In this document: positions 4,854 through 10,429 of the stretch, one piece after another
How the letters are laid out: each line of letters starts with the position of its first letter
How positions within the stretch are numbered: the stretch's first letter is position 1
Origin: an uncultured Clostridia bacterium
GTDB taxonomy: Bacteria > Bacillota > Clostridia > Oscillospirales > Oscillospiraceae
Assembly (NCBI GenBank): GCA_947177115.1
Contig: CAMWTG010000076.1
Span: 1 to 10,429 of the forward strand
DNA length: 10,429 nt
Reading direction: 5' to 3'
The notes under the pieces: model-generated
Told to the model about the DNA's origin: nothing
The model's database searches: none
The model's input: the letters and a program-made list of their open reading frames with translations, nothing else
Made by a program: the position numbers and the translations under genes

Positions 4854-6470
4854 ATGGAACAGATCTATGTTACCGGCCACCGGAATCCGGACACGGACTC
4901 CATCGTCTCCGCCATGGCCTACGCCGCCCTGCGCAACGCCACCGGGGACCGGCAGTACGTGGCCGCCCGGCTGGGCCACATCAGCGATGAGACCCGGCTG
5001 ATCCTCAACCGCTTCAATTTCGAGCCGCCCGTGCTGATCCAGAGCATGCGCACCCAGGTCCAGGACCTGGACTACGACGTGCCCCCCATCCTCCACGAGG
5101 CGGTGACCGTGGGCCGGGCCTGGTCCGCCATGGAGGAGGACGCCCACATTTCCGCCGTCCCCATCGCCGACGAGGAGGGCCGCCTGCGGGGCATGATGAC
5201 CGCCGGGGACATCGCCGCCTACGACATGCGGACCATCGAGGCCCCCCGGCTGGAGGAGGTGCCCCTGTTCAACATCCTCAGCGTCCTGGAGGGACAACCC
5301 CTGGGGGAGACGGCGGAGGTGGTCAACACCATCTCCGGCGAGGTGGTCCTGGCTCTGCCCCAGTCCTCGGAGCTGCCCCCCTTCCGGCAGAAGGACACCA
5401 TCCTCATCTGCGGCAACCAGCCGGAGATGCTCCGCCGGGCGGTGGAGTTCGGGGTGGCCTGCGTCATCCTCTGCCAGGCGGAGCTGCCCGACGACGTGCG
5501 GGACGGGGCGGGGCGCACCTGCATCATCTCCACCCCCTACGACAGCTACCGCACCGTCCGGCGGATCTTCCAGGCCATCCCCGTGGGGCGGCTGACCCAG
5601 CCGGAGGGGATCACATCCTTCCATCTCACCGACTATATCGACGACGTCCAGGAGGTGGTCTTAGAGAGCCGGTACCGCAGCTATCCCATCCTGGACAGCC
5701 AGGAAAAGGTGGTGGGCACCATCTCCCGCTACCACCTCATCCGCCCCCGGCGGAAGAAGGTGGTGCTGGTGGACCACAACGAGGCGGCCCAATCGGTGCC
5801 CGGCCTGGAGGAGACGGACATCCTGGAGATCATCGACCACCACCGCCTGGCGGACATCCAGACCAAGAACCCCATCTATTTCCGCAACGAGCCGGTGGGC
5901 AGCACCTGCACCATCGTGGCGGGGATGTACCAGGAGCGGGGCCTGATGCCCTCGCCGAAGCTGGCGGGGCTGATGGCGGCGGCCATCGTGTCGGACACGG
6001 TGATGTTCAAGTCCCCCACCTGCACGGAGCGGGACCGCCGGATCGCGGAGCGGCTGGCCCACATTGCGGATCTCAGCCTGGAGGATCTGGGGCGGGAGAT
6101 CTTCTCCGCCTCCACCCCGGAGGACAAGCCGGTGGAGCAGCTTCTGTTCACGGATTTCAAGGAGTTCCATATTGCCGGGCACGACTTCGGCGTGGGGCAG
6201 ATCACCTGCGTGGACTCCGAGCGGCAGCTGCGGCGGAAGGATGAATTTTTGGCCCTGATGGAGCAGGCAAAGGCGGAGCATGAGTACAGTATGATCCTTC
6301 TGATGCTGACGGACGTCCTGCTGGAGGGAAGTAAGATCTTATGCGTTGGCGGGGAAGATACGTTCAGGCAGGCGTTCAACACCGAGCTGAAGGAGCATGA
6401 GGCGTTTCTGCCCCATGTGATGTCCCGGAAGAAGCAGATCATTCCGATGCTTTCTGCGCTTTGGGGGTGA
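4854..6470 (+). CDS. ppaC: CBS/DRTGG-domain manganese-dependent inorganic pyrophosphatase (family II)
   Basis: A 538 aa cytoplasmic enzyme that hydrolyses PPi to two phosphates, pulling biosynthetic reactions forward. The DHH catalytic domain is split by a regulatory insert. GHRNPDTDS (8-16) carries the first metal ligands. A CBS domain (about 67-122), a DRTGG-type domain (about 137-242) and a second CBS domain (about 247-297) follow. Catalysis resumes with VDHNE (306-310), IDHHR (327-331) and SDTVMFKSPT (380-389), then a DHHA2 domain to the end. The length and domain order match clostridial CBS-PPases, where AMP/ADP inhibit and ATP or diadenosine polyphosphates activate through the CBS pair; that regulation is from the family, not seen here. 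The ATG at 4854 has AGGAG 9 nt upstream and starts at the family's first strand (MEQIYVTGHRNPD). No promoter was seen in the 91-nt gap, so it is probably expressed with the DUF1643 gene. Confidence 0.93.
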   Translation: MEQIYVTGHRNPDTDSIVSAMAYAALRNATGDRQYVAARLGHISDETRLILNRFNFEPPVLIQSMRTQVQDLDYDVPPILHEAVTVGRAWSAMEEDAHISAVPIADEEGRLRGMMTAGDIAAYDMRTIEAPRLEEVPLFNILSVLEGQPLGETAEVVNTISGEVVLALPQSSELPPFRQKDTILICGNQPEMLRRAVEFGVACVILCQAELPDDVRDGAGRTCIISTPYDSYRTVRRIFQAIPVGRLTQPEGITSFHLTDYIDDVQEVVLESRYRSYPILDSQEKVVGTISRYHLIRPRRKKVVLVDHNEAAQSVPGLEETDILEIIDHHRLADIQTKNPIYFRNEPVGSTCTIVAGMYQERGLMPSPKLAGLMAAAIVSDTVMFKSPTCTERDRRIAERLAHIADLSLEDLGREIFSASTPEDKPVEQLLFTDFKEFHIAGHDFGVGQITCVDSERQLRRKDEFLALMEQAKAEHEYSMILLMLTDVLLEGSKILCVGGEDTFRQAFNTELKEHEAFLPHVMSRKKQIIPMLSALWG

Positions 6471-6472
6471 TC

Positions 6473-6504
6473 TTCGCGCCCTGCGGGCGCGAACGGGGAT
6501 TTTT
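6473..6504 (+). terminator. possible terminator after ppaC
   Basis: A perfect 9-bp stem, TTCGCGCCC (6473-6481) and GGGCGCGAA (6485-6493) around a TGC loop, starts 2 nt after the stop codon. A TTTTT run follows at 6500-6504, but 6 nt beyond the stem, which is far for an intrinsic terminator. It is also the first hairpin of the left repeat unit described separately. Confidence 0.4.
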
Positions 6505-6828
6505 CTGCGGCCCTGCGGGCCGCGGGCAGATTTTTCTTCGTCTTGGCCCGGGGGCTGCGCGCCCCCGGACCCTGCGCCTACTTTTGCCCCGCGGCAAAAG
6601 TAGGCAAAAACGCGCCAGCCCGTAGGGCTGGACCTCTGACGGGCATCGCGCAAAGCGCGATACCTTATTACGGGGGAATTTTGTTTTTTGCGCTTATCCT
6701 CTGATCCGTCCGGCCTACCGGACTGCGTGTACGATTTCGCCTGCTCTGCGCCTATCTGAGGATGTCAACTTGGCCCCTACCGTCACACGCGCTGGATCTC
6801 CCGGGGTGGTCTGTCGAAAACCCGCCCT

Positions 6829-6913
6829 CCGTAGGGGCCGATGTCCTCATCGGCCCGTTCTGACGGGACCCCGGCGGTCAACTGTGGGCCGATGGGGACA
6901 TCGGCCCCTACGG
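6829..6913. repeat. central palindromic pair of the large inverted repeat
   Basis: Arms 6829-6856 and 6886-6913 are inverted copies over 28 bp with a single mismatch, separated by 29 nt. Each arm also folds on itself (GGCCGATG / CATCGGCC type). The design, with GTAGGGGC at both outer ends, matches the element at 3939-4018, though the inner sequence differs. Confidence 0.8.
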
Positions 6914-7246
6914 GAATATTCGCACCCCCGCACCCCGGGAGCTCCCCTCGCGTGATACGGTAGGGACCGAAACGACATCGTAGGACAGACGCTTCGCCCC
7001 CAACACGGGAGCCGCCTGTTCAGACCGGACGGACTACAGGATCAGCGCAAAAACAAATCCCCCCATGAGGGGATCCTTAAGGGCGGCGAAGCCCCCTTAA
7101 GGGTGCTTTTGCTTCTTTTCGCACAAGCGAAAAGAACGCCCCGCCCCGGCGAGGGGCGAATCTGAATGAAGACCAGCACCTGCCGCCCCTGCGGGGCGGC
7201 AAAGAAAAAAGGAGCGTTCGCGCCTTCCGGCGCGAAGATAACTGCC

Positions 7247-7861
7247 ATGGACGTTGTAAACAATAAAGAAGGCAAACCCCTGGAATTCTACCTGGAAAAA
7301 TTCAAGGAAATGGACCCCGCCGAGATGGCCGCCCGGTGCGGCCTCCCCTACGACGGGGAGGCCCGCACCATCACCATGAACCTCCTGGGGGAGCACTTCT
7401 CCGTCTCCCACCCGGATTATACCATCGTGGGCCCCACCCCCCTGACCAACGCGGAGCGCATCCTCTTTCTGAGATACCTCCTGGACGGGCGGAAGGCCCA
7501 GCCCCTGGGCCAGTACCTGACCTACCGCGAGTTCCCCTGGGGCGAGGTCTACCTCCAGCAGTTCACCGGCCGGTGCATCAAGCGCTTCGCCTTCTCTTAC
7601 GGGAGCAGGCCGGAGCTGCTCAGCAGGATCATGGAAAAACTCCCCGCCAGGCGGCTGAGCCGCAGCGACTGCGGCTGGGAGCTGGAGCTGATGGAGGGCC
7701 TGACCATCCAGTTCCTCCTCTGGGCCGGGGACGATGAGTTCCCCCCCAATGCCCAGATCCTGTTTTCCGATAACTTCCGCTACGCCTTTACCGCCGAAGA
7801 TCTGGCCAATGCGGGGGATATCGTCCTCAACCGGATGAAGAAGATCGGAGCGGGGCTGTAG
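7247..7861 (+). CDS. DUF3786 domain-containing protein
   Basis: A 204 aa soluble protein. Recognisable family features are the N-terminal helix before AARCGLPYDGEARTITMNLLG, the LRYLLDGRKAQPLGQYLTYREFPWGEVYLQQFTGRC block in the middle, and the C-terminal GDDEFPPNAQILFSDNFRYAFTAEDLANAGDIV. DUF3786 has no established biochemical role; members occur in anaerobes, often near corrinoid or one-carbon genes. A link to the folate genes next door is a guess. The ATG at 7247 is chosen because the conserved sequence starts there and the open frame upstream (to 7166) runs through the hairpins of the repeat region. The ribosome binding site is poor (GAAG 9 nt upstream), so 7166, with GAGGGG before it, cannot be excluded. 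No promoter was identified upstream; the right repeat unit abuts the start. Confidence 0.8.
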   Translation: MDVVNNKEGKPLEFYLEKFKEMDPAEMAARCGLPYDGEARTITMNLLGEHFSVSHPDYTIVGPTPLTNAERILFLRYLLDGRKAQPLGQYLTYREFPWGEVYLQQFTGRCIKRFAFSYGSRPELLSRIMEKLPARRLSRSDCGWELELMEGLTIQFLLWAGDDEFPPNAQILFSDNFRYAFTAEDLANAGDIVLNRMKKIGAGL

Positions 7862-7863
7862 GG

Positions 7864-7880
7864 CCGGGAAAAATTCCCGG
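7864..7880 (+). terminator. weak hairpin after the DUF3786 gene
   Basis: CCGGGAA (7864-7870) and TTCCCGG (7874-7880) form a perfect 7-bp stem 2 nt after the stop. It is followed by AAAATCTTTG, not a proper U-tract, so termination is doubtful. Confidence 0.35.
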
Positions 7881-7899
7881 AAAATCTTTGTGAAAGCTG

Positions 7900-7928
7900 T
7901 TGCAATCTGCCGCCGGATAGTGTATGAT
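7900..7928 (+). promoter_or_regulatory. promoter of the folate-regulated folT-folC transcript
   Basis: TTGCAA (7900-7905), 17-nt spacer, TATGAT (7923-7928). Predicted transcription start is near 7935, giving a leader of almost 400 nt before the folT start. A CGCCCGG / CCGGGCG hairpin precedes the riboswitch. A second TATAAT at 7965-7970 has no matching -35. Confidence 0.8.
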
Positions 7929-7976
7929 AGCCCTGTCGCCCGGCGGAGGGGCCGGGCGGCAAAATATAATAGGATT

Positions 7977-8081
7977 GGTAGAGTAAGCATATCGCGTAAA
8001 GTGGCAAGCGGCTGGGAAGTTGCCCTTGCACGAAGGACCCCCGCGAAATAGGGTCTACGATGGTGTGCTGCATCCGCTACC
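7977..8081 (+). promoter_or_regulatory. tetrahydrofolate (THF-I) riboswitch aptamer
   Basis: Compared from memory with the THF-I consensus, the conserved blocks appear in order. P1 is formed by GGTAG (7977-7981) with CTACC (8077-8081). The 5' core AGTAAGCATATCGCGTAAAGTG matches the GUAGAUGAUUCGCGUUAAGUG type. A variable hairpin (GGCAA / TTGCC, 8003-8024) follows, then CGAAGGA, a GACCC / GGGTC stem (8036-8055), and the 3' core GGTGTGCTGCATCCGCTACC. The aptamer binds reduced folates. It sits directly upstream of a folate transporter gene and folC, the usual location. The expression platform is further downstream than usual and is described separately. Confidence 0.88.
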
Positions 8082-8087
8082 AGGCGG

Positions 8088-8158
8088 CGCGTGCGCTGCC
8101 GGGACGGCCGTTTCGCCGAAGGCGAAACGATGTTCTCACACGCGTGCGCTGCCGGGAC
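8088..8158 (+). repeat. 18-bp direct repeat with hairpin between, in the folT leader
   Basis: CGCGTGCGCTGCCGGGAC occurs at 8088-8105 and again, identical, at 8141-8158. Between them is a perfect 9-bp hairpin (CGTTTCGCC 8109-8117 / GGCGAAACG 8121-8129). It lies between the riboswitch aptamer and the expression-platform hairpins. Confidence 0.8.
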
Positions 8159-8213
8159 CGGACATTCAGCTGCGGGCTGAAACGGTCCCCGGGCGTTTCC
8201 GGGATGTATCCAT

Positions 8214-8255
8214 GCCAGTCTTGGCCGTTCTGCGGCTTGGATTGGCATATTTTAT
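8214..8255 (+). terminator. candidate regulated terminator in the folT leader
   Basis: A stem of about 14 bp with several G-U pairs and one mismatch forms between 8214-8227 (GCCAGTCTTGGCCG) and 8233-8246 (CGGCTTGGATTGGC). It is followed by ATATTTTATT. It is less stable than a textbook terminator, so transcriptional control by the riboswitch is possible but not certain. Confidence 0.4.
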
Positions 8256-8286
8256 TCTGAAAGCCCCGAATGGAAGCCCTACTTTA

Positions 8287-8324
8287 CCTCCTAAAACAGC
8301 CGTACAGGCGGAATTTTAAGGAGG
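8287..8324 (+). promoter_or_regulatory. ribosome-binding-site sequestering hairpin of folT
   Basis: CCTCCTAAAA (8287-8296) is complementary to TTTTAAGGAGG (8314-8324), which contains the folT ribosome binding site; one base is bulged. Folding would hide the site, a classic translational off-switch. It lies about 205 nt after the aptamer. Confidence 0.6.
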
Positions 8325-8332
8325 ACACGCAA

Positions 8333-8938
8333 ATGGAGCGTAACCCGAATCAGAAATCTTCCCTCAAAAAGACCTTTTCCACCCAGAACCTGGTCATGAT
8401 GGCGGCCCTCATCGCCATGCAGATCATCCTGGCCCGCTTTCTGAGCATCCAGGTCAGCGATACCCTGCGCATCAGCTTTGAGAGCATCCCCGTGATCCTG
8501 GCCGGTATGTGGCTGGGCCCCATCCCCGGCGCTATTGTGGCCGTTGTGGCCGACTTCCTGGGCACCATCCTCAGCGGTTACGGCACATGGTTCCCGCCCC
8601 TGGTGCTGGGCCCCCTGTCCGTAGGCATCATCAGCGGTCTGAGCACCAAGTATATTTTCCGCAGCCCGCTGGCGGAGACGAAGGACACCTGGAAGGTCGC
8701 CGCCATTGTGATCGTGGTGGGCATCCTGAACAGCTTCCTGTTCGGACTGATCGGCAGCACCCTCTACAGCATCCTGATCGCAGGCAACACCACCGCTTTC
8801 CCCGTCCTGCTCTGGACGAATCTGATCCAGCGTCTGGCAACGAAGCCCCTGACCATTGCCGTGAACGCCGTAGCAGTCACCATTGTCAACCGCGCGGTCT
8901 ACAAGCCCGTGGTCAGCCACATCCTGTCCCGCGCGTAA
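8333..8938 (+). CDS. folT: folate-family ECF transporter S component
   Basis: A 201 aa integral membrane protein that captures folate and docks on a shared energising module (EcfA/A'/T, not in this window). After a polar N-terminus (MERNPNQKSS) there are about six hydrophobic helices. The stretch LARFLSIQVSDTLRISFESIP (33-53) followed by GMWLGPIPGAIVAVVADFLG is typical of the folate subfamily. The ATG at 8333 is chosen over the in-frame ATG at 8270 because TAAGGAGG lies 8 nt upstream and the extra residues would run through the leader hairpin. The THF riboswitch upstream and folC 29 nt downstream support folate as substrate. Expression is expected to fall when reduced folates are plentiful. 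Confidence 0.92.
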   Translation: MERNPNQKSSLKKTFSTQNLVMMAALIAMQIILARFLSIQVSDTLRISFESIPVILAGMWLGPIPGAIVAVVADFLGTILSGYGTWFPPLVLGPLSVGIISGLSTKYIFRSPLAETKDTWKVAAIVIVVGILNSFLFGLIGSTLYSILIAGNTTAFPVLLWTNLIQRLATKPLTIAVNAVAVTIVNRAVYKPVVSHILSRA

Positions 8939-8967
8939 TTTATCATATAGAAATCAGGTAAAACCAT

Positions 8968-10230
8968 ATGACCTACGAAGAAGCGCTCAAGTATATCCAC
9001 TCCGTCAACTGGGTGGGCAGCAAGCTAGGCCTGGAGCGGACCCAGGAGCTTTTGGGCAAGCTGGGCGACCCCCACAAAAAACTGAAATTCATCCACATCG
9101 CCGGGACCAACGGCAAGGGCTCCACCGCCGCCATGCTCTCCTCCATCCTGGAGAAGGCCGGGTACCGGGTGGGCCTCTACACCTCCCCCTTCATCAACCG
9201 CTTCAACGAGCGGATGCAGGTGAATGGAGAACAGATCCCCGACGGCACCCTGTCGGAGCTGACCGAACGCATCCAGCCCTACGCCGACGCCATGGAGGAC
9301 GCTCCCACGGAGTTTGAGCTGATCACCGCCCTGGCGATGGAGTACTTCCTCCTGGAGAAGTGCGATATCGTGGTGCTGGAGGTCGGCATGGGCGGAGAAC
9401 TGGACTCCACCAATGTCATCGATGCTCCCGAGGCGGCGGTCATCGCCGCTATGGGCCTGGACCATGTGAAGGAGCTGGGCCCCACCATGGCAGACATCGC
9501 CCGGGCCAAGGCCGGGATCATCAAGCCCGGCTGCGCGGTGGTCAGCTACGGGGGCAACCCCGATGCGGACCCTGTGTTTGAGGCCGTCTGCCGGGAGAAG
9601 GGCGCGAAGCTGCGCCGTCCGGATTTCGGAAAGATCGTCCCCGGCGCCTTTGACCTAGACGGACAGTCCTTCTCCTATGGGGCGTGGACGGACCTGCAGA
9701 TCCCCCTGGTGGGCCGGTACCAGATGAACAACGCCGCCGTGGTGCTGGAGACCGTTGCCGCGCTGCGGGAAAAAGGCTGGAACATCTCTGACAGCGCCGT
9801 CCGGCAGGGCATGGCGGCCACCCGCTGGCCCGCCCGGTTCGAGGTCCTGCGCCGGGACCCGGTGTTCATCGTGGACGGCGGACACAACCCCCACGGCATC
9901 CAGGCCACGGCGGAGAGCCTGCAGCGCCTCTTCCCCGGCAAGAAGATCACCTTCGTCACCGGCGTCATGGCGGACAAGGACGTGGAGTCCATTCTGGGCC
10001 TCATCGTTCCCCTGGCCTCGGAGTTCTTCACCGTCCGGCCCGAGAATCCCCGGGCCATGAAGGCCGAGGAGCTGGCCCAGCGCATCCGGGGGCTGGGGGT
10101 CAGGGCCACCGCCTGCGCCAGCGTGGCGGACGGCGTGGCCCGGGCCATCGAGGCCGAGGGCCCGGAGGGCGTGGCCTGCGCCCTGGGATCGCTGTATATG
10201 AGCGGCGAGGTGCGGGAGTGCTTCGCGTAA
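8968..10230 (+). CDS. folC: folylpolyglutamate synthase / dihydrofolate synthase
   Basis: A 420 aa cytoplasmic Mur-ligase-type enzyme that adds glutamate to folates using ATP, trapping them in the cell, and in many bacteria also makes dihydrofolate from dihydropteroate. Motifs in order: P-loop GTNGKGS (46-52), TSPFINRFNER (72-82), EVGMGGELDSTN (138-149), LDHVKELG (164-171), KAGIIK (181-186) where the Lys of this family is carbamylated, GRYQMNNAA (249-257), RWPARFE (286-292), DGGHNPHG (303-310) and GVMADKD (332-338). The length is normal and no key residue is missing. The start at 8968 follows a weak AGG-containing site 29 nt after folT, and the gene is expected to share the riboswitch-controlled transcript. 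With folT it couples folate import to retention. Whether it has both activities cannot be told from sequence. Confidence 0.95.
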   Translation: MTYEEALKYIHSVNWVGSKLGLERTQELLGKLGDPHKKLKFIHIAGTNGKGSTAAMLSSILEKAGYRVGLYTSPFINRFNERMQVNGEQIPDGTLSELTERIQPYADAMEDAPTEFELITALAMEYFLLEKCDIVVLEVGMGGELDSTNVIDAPEAAVIAAMGLDHVKELGPTMADIARAKAGIIKPGCAVVSYGGNPDADPVFEAVCREKGAKLRRPDFGKIVPGAFDLDGQSFSYGAWTDLQIPLVGRYQMNNAAVVLETVAALREKGWNISDSAVRQGMAATRWPARFEVLRRDPVFIVDGGHNPHGIQATAESLQRLFPGKKITFVTGVMADKDVESILGLIVPLASEFFTVRPENPRAMKAEELAQRIRGLGVRATACASVADGVARAIEAEGPEGVACALGSLYMSGEVRECFA

Positions 10231-10312
10231 AACACCGGCTCGTTTCACCTGGCGGGATCCCGGTATCGGCGGCTTGCACAAGGATATTGTGAAAAGTTTG
10301 TCATTTTGCCGC

Positions 10313-10341
10313 TTGCAAAAAATCCCGGGATTTGCTATACT
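10313..10341 (+). promoter_or_regulatory. promoter near the right edge
   Basis: TTGCAA (10313-10318), 17-nt spacer, TATACT (10336-10341), near consensus. It starts a transcript that runs off the window. No good terminator for folC was found in the 80 nt before it. Confidence 0.75.
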
Positions 10342-10350
10342 TTTTATCGG

Positions 10351-10429
10351 ATGAATGGAGCGGAGGCTTTCCGCCTGTTCCAACTCCTGCGGCGGGGCCG
10401 CAGACAGATCTTTGTTATTGGCGCCGGGG
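10351..10429 (+). CDS. possible 5' end of a further gene (cut by window edge)
   Basis: An open frame from ATG 10351 reads MNGAEAFRLFQLLRRGRRQI followed by FVIGAG at the window edge. It has no visible ribosome binding site and the ATG lies only about 3 nt after the predicted transcription start, so it would be nearly leaderless. A CTGCGGC / GCCGCAG hairpin lies inside the frame. The segment could equally be an untranslated leader of a gene further right. Product not recognisable. Confidence 0.25.
   Translation, partial: MNGAEAFRLFQLLRRGRRQIFVIGAG

Larger units (their letters stand above)
6471..7246. repeat. large imperfect inverted repeat made of two facing hairpin-array units
   Basis: The whole gap between ppaC and the DUF3786 gene folds on itself. 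Landmarks recur in mirrored order about a centre near 6870. A TTCGCGCC hairpin lies at 6473-6493 and 7217-7236, a G/C hairpin with TGC loop at 6507-6523 and 7181-7201, and a CTTTTGC / GCAAAAG-type stem at 6577-6604 with a CTTTTCGC-type one at 7113-7136. TCCGTCCGG at 6705-6713 mirrors 7025-7033, CCCTACCGT at 6775-6783 mirrors 6957-6965, CTCCCGGGG at 6798-6806 mirrors 6933-6941, and a 28-bp GTAGGGGCCGAT block at 6829-6856 mirrors 6886-6913 with one mismatch. Additional hairpins lie at 6548-6568, 6615-6631, 6645-6661 and 7075-7102. No plausible gene lies inside. It could be two inverted copies of a dispersed element or one fold-back element. No transposase or target duplication was recognised. 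Confidence 0.75.

Noticed and set aside
4569..5624. 351-residue minus-strand open frame over ppaC
   Set aside because: Composition is dominated by Gly, His, Pro and Arg as expected from an antisense frame, and the sense strand carries all pyrophosphatase motifs.
6672..7067. Fold-back region as an insertion sequence with terminal inverted repeats
   Set aside because: No transposase frame lies between the arms, which meet almost at the centre; no target duplication was recognised, so only a repeat is called.
7166..7246. N-terminal extension of the DUF3786 gene
   Set aside because: The added residues are encoded by two hairpins of the repeat unit and are Lys/Ala/Cys-rich without resemblance to the family; kept only as an alternative start.
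6471..7246. tRNA or other classical RNA gene among the hairpins
   Set aside because: No cloverleaf with a T-loop GTTCGAATC-type motif or CCA-proximal stem was found on either strand.
7097..8248. 383-residue minus-strand open frame across the DUF3786 gene and the folT leader
   Set aside because: It runs antisense through a real gene, a promoter and the riboswitch, and has no ribosome binding site or family features.
8270..8332. Upstream ATG of folT at 8270
   Set aside because: There is no ribosome binding site before it, and the segment forms the hairpin that masks the true site at 8317-8324.

Overview
The window looks like chromosomal DNA of a GC-rich, low-branching Firmicute, most likely a gut Oscillospirales (Flavonifractor/Lawsonibacter/Oscillibacter-like). 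That placement is inferred from GGAGG-type ribosome binding sites, consensus sigma-A promoters, a class I tetrahydrofolate (THF) riboswitch, a CBS/DRTGG manganese pyrophosphatase, and DUF6809/GRPT-type ribbon-helix-helix accessory genes. No rRNA, tRNA, CRISPR array or transposase is visible.

Region 1 (1-2500, minus strand): the 5' part of a TrkH/KtrB potassium channel subunit, cut by the window edge, sits 10 nt behind an endonuclease/exonuclease/phosphatase-family protein. Upstream, a strong hairpin terminator separates them from a lipoprotein polysaccharide deacetylase that has its own near-consensus promoter.

Region 2 (about 2540-4020): a visibly more AT-rich accessory islet. It holds two overlapping DUF6809-like genes and two diverged copies of one module, a tiny ribbon-helix-helix (RHH) regulator gene on the minus strand facing a promoter-hairpin-terminator unit on the plus strand that looks like an 80-85 nt small RNA. 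In both copies the U-tract of the RNA terminator is the antisense of the last two Lys codons of the RHH gene. RHH copy A has a consensus promoter flanked by a perfect 9-bp inverted repeat, probably an autoregulatory operator. RHH copy B is out of frame by one base in an A-run near its start. The islet ends in a short palindromic repeat. This is the best candidate for something undescribed.

Region 3 (4085-7246, plus strand): a DUF1643 protein, then a CBS/DRTGG family II inorganic pyrophosphatase. About 775 bp without a supported gene follows, which is essentially one large imperfect inverted repeat. Two related units of about 360-385 nt, each an array of hairpins ending in a GTAGGGGCCGAT palindrome, point at each other.

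Region 4 (7247-8938 and on): a DUF3786 protein, then a consensus promoter, a THF-I riboswitch, a long structured leader whose last hairpin can mask the ribosome binding site, the folate ECF transporter S component (folT-like), and folC. Folate sensing, uptake and polyglutamylation therefore form one unit. A promoter and the possible start of another gene lie at the right edge.
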